From the NCBI GenBank assembly GCA_022641595.1, contig JALCDN010000002.1:1-60788 (forward strand): 60,788 bases of DNA. The letters run 5' to 3'. The notes below the pieces were generated by a model, which was not told the origin of the DNA, made no database searches, and was given only the letters and a program-made list of their open reading frames with translations. This stretch comes from Ruminococcus sp. (GTDB lineage: Bacteria; Bacillota; Clostridia; Oscillospirales; Ruminococcaceae). The stretch's first letter is position 1; each line of letters begins with the position of its first letter. Both the position numbers and the translations under genes were made by a program. This document shows positions 35,843-42,659 of the stretch, piece after piece.

Positions 35843-37670
35843 TCAGGAAACTCCACAAAGACACCGCAAACCCCCTATGGGCGGTCCTATGGGCGGACGT
35901 CCGGGAATGGGCGGCGAAAAACCGAAAGAGTTCAAAAAAACTTTCGGTAAGCTAATTAAATACTGCGACAAGTATATCCCGATAATCGTTGTTGCTCTGA
36001 TACTCTCGTTTGCAGGCACTATCCTGTCGCTTATAGGCCCGAATAAGCTCAGCGATATAACCGATATCATAGCAAAAGGCATTATGGGCAATATGAAAAT
36101 GAACAAAATCGACAGAATCGGTTTCTTTCTCGCAGCAATTTATGGCATAAGCTTTATCTTCACATACATTCAGGGATTTATTATGGCTACGGTTACCCAA
36201 AAAATCTCTAAACGCATGAGAAGCGATATTTCGGAAAAAATTAACCGTGTTCCGCTTAATTACTTCAACAAAACAAGCTACGGTGATGTTCTCAGCCGTG
36301 TTACAAACGATGTCGACACAATCGGTCAGACACTCAACCAGAGCGTCGGTATGCTTGTAACGGCTGTAACAATGTTTCTCGGCTCACTGCTTATGATGTT
36401 CATCACAAACGCAACTATGGCTGTTACTGCCGTTATTACGACAATTCTCGGCTTCGTACTGATGATGCTGATTATGTCACGTTCACAGAAATACTTCCTC
36501 AGCCAGCAGAATGAGCTTGGCAAAATCAACGGTCATATCGAGGAAATTTACACAGGTCACAACGTCGTAAACGTCTACAATGGCACAAAAAAAGCTCAGG
36601 CTGAATTTGAGGCAATCAATTCCCGTCTCTACAACAGTGCATGGAAATCACAGTTTCTTTCCGGACTTATGATGCCGATTATGGGATTTATCGGAAACTT
36701 CGGATACGTTGCCGTTTGCGTTGTCGGCGCACTTCTTGTTATCAACGGTAAAATTACTTTCGGCGTTATCGTTGCTTTCATGATTTATATCAGACTCTTT
36801 ACCAACCCTCTTTCGCAGATTGCACAGGCTGCAACAAGCTTACAGTCTACTGCTGCTGCTGCAGAACGTGTTTTTGAATTTCTCGGCGAAGATGAGCTTT
36901 CAGACGAAAGCCGCAAATCAGCTTCTGTTTCCGAAGTAAAGGGCGATGTTGAATTCAAGAACGTAAAATTCGGCTACACTCCTGAAAAAATCATCATCAA
37001 CAACTTTTCCGCCCACGCTCATGCAGGTCAGAAAGTCGCAATCGTAGGTCCTACCGGTGCCGGAAAAACAACCCTTGTTAATCTGCTTATGCGTTTCTAC
37101 GAGCTTGACGGCGGAAATATCCTCATTGACGGCGTTTCAACCACAGATATGTCAAGAAGCAGCGTTCACGACCTGTTTTGCATGGTATTGCAGGACACTT
37201 GGCTCTTTGAGGGTACTATAAAGGAAAATATTGTCTACAGCAAACAGAATGTCAGCGACGAGGACGTCGTAAAGGCTTGCAAGGCTGTAGGCATCGACCA
37301 CTTCATACGCACTCTCCCACACGGCTATGACACGATTCTCAACGACAAAGCTAACCTTTCAGCAGGTCAGAAACAGCTCATAACCATCGCTCGTGCTATG
37401 ATTGAAAATGCTCCGCTACTCATTCTCGATGAGGCTACAAGCTCTGTCGATACCCGCACCGAGCTTCAGATTCAAAAGGCTATGGACAGTCTTACTGTCG
37501 GCAGAACATCGTTTGTTATCGCCCATCGTCTTTCGACTATCAAAAATGCTGACCTCATTCTCGTTATGAAGGACGGCGATATTATCGAAAGCGGCAACCA
37601 TATTCAACTCCTTGAGCAAAACGGCTTCTATGCCGAGCTTTACAACAGCCAGTTTGAAAAAACTGCCTGA
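35835..37670 (+). CDS. ABC exporter half-transporter, subunit 2
   Basis: A 611-aa membrane ATPase with a Pro/Gly/Met-rich N-terminal extension, six helices, and an ATPase domain: GPTGAGKTT, NLSAGQKQL, and canonical Walker B Glu in LLILDEATSSVD. Together with subunit 1 it forms a heterodimeric exporter with one canonical site. The start at 35835 follows AAAGGAGG inside the end of subunit 1; the 14 codons upstream are in that gene's coding region. Confidence 0.92.
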   Translation: MTNQETPQRHRKPPMGGPMGGRPGMGGEKPKEFKKTFGKLIKYCDKYIPIIVVALILSFAGTILSLIGPNKLSDITDIIAKGIMGNMKMNKIDRIGFFLAAIYGISFIFTYIQGFIMATVTQKISKRMRSDISEKINRVPLNYFNKTSYGDVLSRVTNDVDTIGQTLNQSVGMLVTAVTMFLGSLLMMFITNATMAVTAVITTILGFVLMMLIMSRSQKYFLSQQNELGKINGHIEEIYTGHNVVNVYNGTKKAQAEFEAINSRLYNSAWKSQFLSGLMMPIMGFIGNFGYVAVCVVGALLVINGKITFGVIVAFMIYIRLFTNPLSQIAQAATSLQSTAAAAERVFEFLGEDELSDESRKSASVSEVKGDVEFKNVKFGYTPEKIIINNFSAHAHAGQKVAIVGPTGAGKTTLVNLLMRFYELDGGNILIDGVSTTDMSRSSVHDLFCMVLQDTWLFEGTIKENIVYSKQNVSDEDVVKACKAVGIDHFIRTLPHGYDTILNDKANLSAGQKQLITIARAMIENAPLLILDEATSSVDTRTELQIQKAMDSLTVGRTSFVIAHRLSTIKNADLILVMKDGDIIESGNHIQLLEQNGFYAELYNSQFEKTA

Positions 37671-37719
37671 TAAAATTTGTATCAGCAAAATTCCTACAGC
37701 CTATAAATATTTCGTGTGC

Positions 37720-37752
37720 AAAAAGAGGACGGTCACTGACCGCCCTCTTTTA
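37720..37752. terminator. shared terminator of the ABC operon and nudix gene
   Basis: AAAAGAGG and CCTCTTTT enclose CGGTCA/TGACCG. The structure covers the last codons and stop of the convergent nudix gene, with A and T runs on both sides. Confidence 0.8.
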
Positions 37753-38149
37753 TTGCGTTTCTTGCCTTAGCCACGATAGTCCTGTCATTTTCGTATGATA
37801 GGATATTTGAAGCGTGAACGATGTCAACCCACCTGATATCGGCAATTTCGTCTTCCTGAGGGGCGAAATTGACGTTTTTTGCTTTTGCAAGGAAGTAAAC
37901 TACTACCTTATTGGTATCCCTGCGAGGAGAATATGTGACAGTTTCCCTGAATGTGGGGTCAATGATAACGTCAACCGACGTTTCTTCCATAATCTCACGT
38001 TTAGCAGTTTCCACTTCTGTTTCTCCGTCTTCAACATGACCTTTGGGGAAAGACCAGTGTCCGCTGTTAATATGCTTTACCAGGAGGATTTCTATGTTAC
38101 CGTGTGATTTACGGTAAACGATAGCACCGCATGATTTTTCATGAAGCAT
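37733..38149 (-). CDS. Nudix hydrolase (MutT/diadenosine-polyphosphatase-like)
   Basis: A 138-aa enzyme cleaving a nucleoside diphosphate linked to another group. The Nudix box is GHVEDGETEVETAKREIMEE followed by TSV, matching the consensus except that the near-final Gly is Ser. The start KSCGAIVYRKSHGNIEILLVKH and the W-S-F-P-K-G entry resemble the bis(5'-nucleosyl)-tetraphosphatase group. The start at 38149 follows AAAGGAA; the 41-codon extension is unsupported. Confidence 0.88.
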   Translation of the reverse strand: MLHEKSCGAIVYRKSHGNIEILLVKHINSGHWSFPKGHVEDGETEVETAKREIMEETSVDVIIDPTFRETVTYSPRRDTNKVVVYFLAKAKNVNFAPQEDEIADIRWVDIVHASNILSYENDRTIVAKARNAIKEGGQ

Positions 38150-38467
38150 ATTGATTCCTTTCCAAGAAACTACTGACGGCAGTCTCCGAAAGCTGCTGTA
38201 AAGCAAAACAAGGCATTGCAAGCCGATAATGCTACAACATAAAAGCCTTTTGACCGGCATAATGCACGGCATATTTTGCCTTAATAGCTTCGGGGATTAC
38301 ACGGATATTCAGTGCCTCCCTGATTTTGTAGCAACTATTGCAAACATTATACCATATTTTGTTGAATTTGTCCAGTACCTGCAAAAAACTTATGAAAATC
38401 GTATTTCATTTCCCGTAAATTTTTCAAAGTTACATTTAGAGTTTGTGTGTAAAATTTTTAAATGCCC
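38150..38467. other. gap with no clear gene
   Basis: AT-rich spacer between the divergent nudix and fusion genes. A loose inverted relation is visible between GCTGCTGTAAAGCAAAACA (about 38194) and TGATTTTGTAGCAAC (about 38322), perhaps a decayed repeat. No good open frame is seen. Confidence 0.4.
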
Positions 38468-38496
38468 TTGACGAGAAACGGAAAATGTAGTAAAAT
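38468..38496 (+). promoter_or_regulatory. promoter of the epimerase/acyl-CoA synthetase fusion gene
   Basis: TTGACG (38468-38473), 17 bp, TAAAAT (38491-38496). A leader of about 140 nt precedes the start codon. Confidence 0.7.
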
Positions 38497-38641
38497 AGAA
38501 GTATATCTACGTTTTGCAGCAAGACGATAAAATTAAAGTACCTATCTGCTACAACCTTACTTTATTTTACCGTACTGCTATAACTATCGGTGTACCCGAC
38601 ATTGAAACGCAGTGATTTTTCAGAAAGGAAGTCCATTTATA

Positions 38642-41164
38642 ATGAAAATAAGTTTTTCAACCCTTGCCTGTCCAAATTTTTCGTGGACGGACATCTACTC
38701 TATGGCAAAAGACTTTGGCTTCGATGGTATTGAAATCCGTGGCCTCGGTTCAGACATTTTCTCCGTAAAGGCTCAGCCCTTTACTGAATCACAGCTACCT
38801 AAAACGGTTGCAAAGCTTCAAAGCCTCGGACTTGAAATTCCTTGCCTTTCGTCCGGTGCCTGCCTGAAATTCAGTGACTCCTTTGATGACGCTTTCAATG
38901 AGGTTACTCAGTATGCTCAGCTCGCTCAGAAAATAAATACACCTTTTATCAGAATCCTTGCTGACCTTGAACCTATGCCCTCCGGTGAAGTTGATGACTC
39001 TGTAATCGTTGAGGAGCTTAAAAAACTTGCCGTTATAGGCGAAAAATATAACGTCACTCTGCTTGTTGAAACAAATGGCGTGTACTGTGATACAAAGCGT
39101 CTCAAAAATGTCCTTGACAGCGTTTCAAGCCGCAAGGTTGCTGCTCTGTGGGATATGCACCACCCTTACAGATTCGCAGGCGAAACTCCAGCTCAGACAG
39201 TTGAAAACCTCGGCGAATATATCAAGTACGTCCACATCAAAGACAGCGTCATGAACGGCGATACTGTCGAATACAAGATGATGGGCGAAGGCGATATGCC
39301 TGTTTCCGATATGCTCGCTGCTCTCAACAGCATAAGCTACAACGGCTATATATCTCTCGAATGGGTTAAACGCTGGTCGGATAAGCTTTGCGATGCAGGT
39401 GTCGTTGTACCGCATTTCGCAAACTTTATGTCCGGATTTATCACAAAACACCAGTTTCCTCTTCAGGACAACATTGCAGGTACAGGAAAATATGTATGGC
39501 CAAAAGAAACCCTCATCGACTGCACTTTTCCTGATGTCCTCGACAGAATGTGTGAGGAATTTCCAAATCAGTACGCTTTCCGCTATACAGAGCTTGACTA
39601 TACAAGAACTTACCTCGAATTTCGTGACGATGTTGACTGCTTTGCAAGAGCCCTCGTTGCAATGGGCGTAAAAAAAGGCGACCACGTTGCTATCTGGGCT
39701 ACTAATATCCCTCAGTGGTACATCACATTCTGGGCTACAACAAAAATCGGTGCTGTTCTTGTAACTATGAACACTGCATACAAAATCCATGAGGCTGAAT
39801 ATCTTCTTAAACAGTCGGATACACACACCCTCGTTATGATTGACGGCTACAAGGACTCAGACTATATCGGTATTATTAATGAACTTTGCCCTGAGCTTTC
39901 CTCATCAAAGCCAGGTCAGCTCAACTCAAAGAAATTCCCATTCCTCAAAAACATTATAACTACTGATGCAAAACACAACGGCTGTTTTACTTGGAACGAG
40001 GCTCTTTCTATGGCTTCCGAAGTTCCTTGCAGCGAAATCGAGAAAATCAGAAAATCTATAAATAAAAACGATGTCTGCAATATGCAGTATACCTCCGGTA
40101 CTACAGGTTTCCCGAAAGGCGTTATGCTGACTCACTACAACGTTGTCAACAACGGCAAGGCTATCGGCGACTGTATGGATCTTTCAACCGCCGACCGAAT
40201 GATGATTCAGGTTCCGATGTTCCATTGCTTCGGTATGGTTCTGGCTATGACCGCTTCTATGACTCACGGCGTAACTATGTCACCTATCCCGGCTTTCTCA
40301 CCAAGAAAAGGTCTTAAATGTATAAATCAGGAGAAAATTACCTGCTTCCACGGCGTTCCGACTATGTTCATCGCTATGCTCGGTCACGAGGACTTCCCGA
40401 AAACCGATTTCTCACACATGAGAACAGGTATTATGGCCGGCTCACCATGCCCTATAAAAACTATGCAGGACGTTATAAACAAAATGCATATGAGCGAAAT
40501 CTGCATAACTTACGGTCAGACTGAGGCTTCCCCTGCTACAACAATGAGCAAGACTACTGATACAATCGAGGCTCGTGTAAATACCGTTGGCGGCCCTATT
40601 TTCGGAGTTGAATGCAAAATAGTTGACCCAGAAACCAATCAGGACCTCCCGGACGACACTGACGGCGAATTCGTTGCCCGTGGCTACAACATTATGAAGG
40701 GCTACTACAAAATGCCTGAGGCTACTGCTGCTGCTATCGACAGCGACGGCTGGCTGCATACAGGCGACCTCGCAAGACGTACTCCCGACGGATACTTCAA
40801 AATCACAGGCCGTATCAAGGATATGATTATCCGTGGCGGCGAAAATATATACCCAAAAGAAATAGAAGATTTCCTCTATACTCACCCAAAGGTTAAGGAC
40901 GTTCAGGTAATAGGCGTACCAGATAAGGACTACGGCGAGGAAATTATGGCTTGCATCATTCTTCAGGACGGTCAGACCTGCACTGAAGACGACATCAAAA
41001 AATATGTCCTCGACCATATGGCAAAACACAAAGTTCCAAGATATGTTGATTTCGTCAATGAATTTCCGATGAACGCAGCAGGAAAAATTCTTAAATACAA
41101 AATGCGTGAGACTGCTGTCGAAAAGCTCCATCTCCAGAACGCAAGCAAAATCGTTACCGCTTAG
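38642..41164 (+). CDS. fusion: sugar-phosphate isomerase/epimerase-like TIM barrel + AMP-dependent acyl-CoA synthetase
   Basis: An 840-aa protein with two enzymes in one frame. Residues about 1-265 form a xylose-isomerase-like TIM barrel (MAKDFGFDGIEIRGLG at the start; LWDMHHPYRFAGE and YVHIKDS carry metal-binding residues; GYISLEWVKRW ends the barrel). Residues about 290-840 form an acyl-CoA synthetase: P-loop YTSGTTGFPKGVM (about 485), YGQTEASP, HTGDLARR, GGENIYPKEIEDFL, and the catalytic Lys in AAGKILKYK (about 813). Both halves look intact. The ATG at 38642 follows AGAAAGGAAG. The substrate linking the two activities is unknown. Confidence 0.88.
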   Translation: MKISFSTLACPNFSWTDIYSMAKDFGFDGIEIRGLGSDIFSVKAQPFTESQLPKTVAKLQSLGLEIPCLSSGACLKFSDSFDDAFNEVTQYAQLAQKINTPFIRILADLEPMPSGEVDDSVIVEELKKLAVIGEKYNVTLLVETNGVYCDTKRLKNVLDSVSSRKVAALWDMHHPYRFAGETPAQTVENLGEYIKYVHIKDSVMNGDTVEYKMMGEGDMPVSDMLAALNSISYNGYISLEWVKRWSDKLCDAGVVVPHFANFMSGFITKHQFPLQDNIAGTGKYVWPKETLIDCTFPDVLDRMCEEFPNQYAFRYTELDYTRTYLEFRDDVDCFARALVAMGVKKGDHVAIWATNIPQWYITFWATTKIGAVLVTMNTAYKIHEAEYLLKQSDTHTLVMIDGYKDSDYIGIINELCPELSSSKPGQLNSKKFPFLKNIITTDAKHNGCFTWNEALSMASEVPCSEIEKIRKSINKNDVCNMQYTSGTTGFPKGVMLTHYNVVNNGKAIGDCMDLSTADRMMIQVPMFHCFGMVLAMTASMTHGVTMSPIPAFSPRKGLKCINQEKITCFHGVPTMFIAMLGHEDFPKTDFSHMRTGIMAGSPCPIKTMQDVINKMHMSEICITYGQTEASPATTMSKTTDTIEARVNTVGGPIFGVECKIVDPETNQDLPDDTDGEFVARGYNIMKGYYKMPEATAAAIDSDGWLHTGDLARRTPDGYFKITGRIKDMIIRGGENIYPKEIEDFLYTHPKVKDVQVIGVPDKDYGEEIMACIILQDGQTCTEDDIKKYVLDHMAKHKVPRYVDFVNEFPMNAAGKILKYKMRETAVEKLHLQNASKIVTA

Positions 41165-41261
41165 GACTTGTTCTCATAGGTTTTGCGTGTAGATTTCTGA
41201 ACATAATATTTTTATGCTAAAAATGAGAATGTTGTCCTTTATAAAAGGAGAAGTGCATACT

Positions 41262-41969
41262 ATGGCTACACCACATAACAGTGCCGAATACGGCGATATC
41301 GCCGAAACCGTCCTCATGCCCGGCGACCCGCTCAGAGCTGAGTTTATCGCCGAAAATTACCTCGAAAACCCCGTTTGCTATAACAAAGTCCGTGGTATGC
41401 TCGGCTTTACAGGAACATACAAAGGCAAAAAAATCTCCGTTCAGGGAAGCGGTATGGGAATGCCTTCAATCGGCATTTATTCCCATGAGCTTTTTAACCT
41501 GTACGGAGTCGAAAATATTATCAGAGTTGGCACGGCCGGTGCTATTGCCGACTTTGTAAAGCTTCGTGATGTCGTTATCGCCCAAAGTGCAAGCACTAAT
41601 TCCAATTACGCTGCACAATACGCTTTGCCCGGTACTTATGCACCAACGGCTTCGTATAAGCTGCTTGCAGAGGCTGTAAGTGCCGCAAAGAAATCAGGAG
41701 CTGACTTTCACGTCGGAAATATTCTTTCAAGCGACACCTTCTACGATGACAGCCAAAGTACTGCAAAATGGCAGAAAATGAACGTACTTGCTGTTGAAAT
41801 GGAGTCCGCTGCACTATATATGAACGCCGCAAGAGCTTCAAAGAACGCACTCTGCATTCTTACCGTCTCGGACTGCCCACTTAAAGGACTTTCAACCTCG
41901 GCTCAGGAGCGTCAGACCACGTTCAAAGCAATGATGGAAATTGCACTCGAAACCGCTGTCAATATATAA
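41262..41969 (+). CDS. deoD: purine nucleoside phosphorylase, DeoD type
   Basis: A 235-aa cytoplasmic enzyme that releases purine bases from nucleosides with phosphate. Family motifs include VLMPGDPLRAEFIAENYLE, SVQGSGMGMPSIGIYSHEL, IIRVGTAGAI, VEMESAALY and the Asp-containing TVSDCPLKG. It forms hexamers in known members. The start at 41262 follows AAAAGGAG. No terminator is seen before the small-RNA promoter 20 bp downstream, so read-through into the sRNA units is possible. Confidence 0.95.
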   Translation: MATPHNSAEYGDIAETVLMPGDPLRAEFIAENYLENPVCYNKVRGMLGFTGTYKGKKISVQGSGMGMPSIGIYSHELFNLYGVENIIRVGTAGAIADFVKLRDVVIAQSASTNSNYAAQYALPGTYAPTASYKLLAEAVSAAKKSGADFHVGNILSSDTFYDDSQSTAKWQKMNVLAVEMESAALYMNAARASKNALCILTVSDCPLKGLSTSAQERQTTFKAMMEIALETAVNI

Positions 41970-41990
41970 AAAAACAAATTAACTTAAATT

Positions 41991-42023
41991 TTTAAGATTA
42001 TTTTAAGACTGATGAAATATAAT
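41991..42023 (+). promoter_or_regulatory. CiaR-like direct repeat and -10 box of sRNA unit 1
   Basis: TTTAAG (41991-41996), ATTAT, TTTAAG (42002-42007), then exactly 10 nt before TATAAT (42018-42023). There is no -35 hexamer at the normal distance, so activation by an OmpR-family regulator bound to the direct repeat is likely. The same arrangement precedes unit 2. Confidence 0.8.
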
Positions 42024-42029
42024 AATAAT

Positions 42030-42148
42030 CGGATTAAGGAAACCCTGAAAGTCGTTCGATTAAAGAGTTGCCTTGAGTAATCCCCCCAATTCCCCCTCTG
42101 ATTTTATTTTATTTTTAAACCGTGTTTGTATTCATGCACGGTTTTTTT
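42030..42148 (+). ncRNA. csRNA-like small RNA, unit 1 (long form)
   Basis: Predicted transcript of about 119 nt. A 5' stem-loop pairs GGATTA with TAATCC across a 38-nt segment that unit 2 lacks. An unpaired region follows (AATCCCCCCAATTCCCCC, then TCTGATTTTATTTTATTTTT), and an intrinsic terminator (AAACCGTG/CACGGTTT, then a T run) ends it. No start codon with a ribosome site lies inside. The two-hairpin, C-rich middle plan matches the csRNAs of streptococci. This is a prediction from sequence only. Confidence 0.7.
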
Positions 42149-42233
42149 ATTGCTCAGATTGTGAATAATCAAAATGATTTGCTATAAATTTGATTGCTAC
42201 ACTATACAATAAAATTTCCAAAAATCTTTAATT

Positions 42234-42266
42234 TTTAAGATTATTTTAAGACAAATGAAATATAAT
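42234..42266 (+). promoter_or_regulatory. CiaR-like direct repeat and -10 box of sRNA unit 2
   Basis: TTTAAG (42234-42239), ATTAT, TTTAAG (42245-42250), 10 nt, TATAAT (42261-42266). Box, spacer and distance are identical to unit 1, although flanking sequence upstream differs. Confidence 0.8.
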
Positions 42267-42272
42267 AATAAT

Positions 42273-42353
42273 CGGATTAAGGTAATCCCCCCAATTCCCC
42301 CTCTGATTTTATTTTATTTTTAAACCGTGTTTGTATTCATGCACGGTTTTTTT
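42273..42353 (+). ncRNA. csRNA-like small RNA, unit 2 (short form)
   Basis: Predicted transcript of about 81 nt. The 5' hairpin is compact (GGATTA-AGG-TAATCC), followed by the same C-rich single-stranded region and the same terminator hairpin with a T run as unit 1. The two units look like a tandem duplication of promoter, RNA and terminator. The C-rich middle could bind G-rich ribosome sites. Confidence 0.72.
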
Positions 42354-42368
42354 ATTGCCATTAGTGTT

Positions 42369-42548
42369 TTAATTCTGATGACGTACAACACCATACTCAT
42401 CGTCAAGGCTGAAATACGGACAGTCAAAATTATTGCCTGATACAAAGCGGCACATTTCGTCCTCATCGAGATTTATAAGACAGACATAGCACTCACATTC
42501 CTCATCGTAAACGTAGTTGGTACAGCTTTCGCAGTTGGTCTTTTTCAT
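42369..42548 (-). CDS. DUF6472-like small Cys-rich protein
   Basis: A 59-aa protein. It begins MKKTNCESCTNYVYDEECEC and ends CPYFSLDDEYGVVRHQN, a pattern I associate with the small DUF6472 proteins common in clostridia. Six or seven Cys residues, in C-x2-C and C-x-C arrangements, suggest zinc binding. The ribosome site GAGGTG lies about 6 nt upstream of the ATG. Function unknown. Confidence 0.8.
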   Translation of the reverse strand: MKKTNCESCTNYVYDEECECYVCLINLDEDEMCRFVSGNNFDCPYFSLDDEYGVVRHQN

Positions 42549-42566
42549 TTTACACCTCTTAATTAT

Positions 42567-42598
42567 GGTATCTCTAAAAATGAGTTTTCAGAGATACA
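42567..42598. repeat. minimal family 1 remnant (two ends joined)
   Basis: GGTATCTCTAAAAATGAG is joined directly to TTTTCAGAGATAC. These are the left and right ends of the family 1 repeat without an interior, forming a hairpin in the leader region of the DUF6472 gene. Confidence 0.6.
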
Positions 42599-42608
42599 AT
42601 TATAATTT

Positions 42609-42641
42609 AAAAAACGGCAGTCCTCTTAAAAAGGACTGCCG
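42609..42641 (-). terminator. terminator of the GH74-dockerin gene
   Basis: On the minus strand CGGCAGTCCT pairs with AGGACTGCCG, followed by TTTTTT. Confidence 0.93.
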
Positions 42642-42659
42642 CTACTTAATCTGATAATA

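Noticed and set aside
41991-42353. CRISPR-like array, because of the near-identical blocks
   Set aside because: Only two units, each about 130 bp with promoter and terminator signals, and no short regular repeat-spacer pattern.
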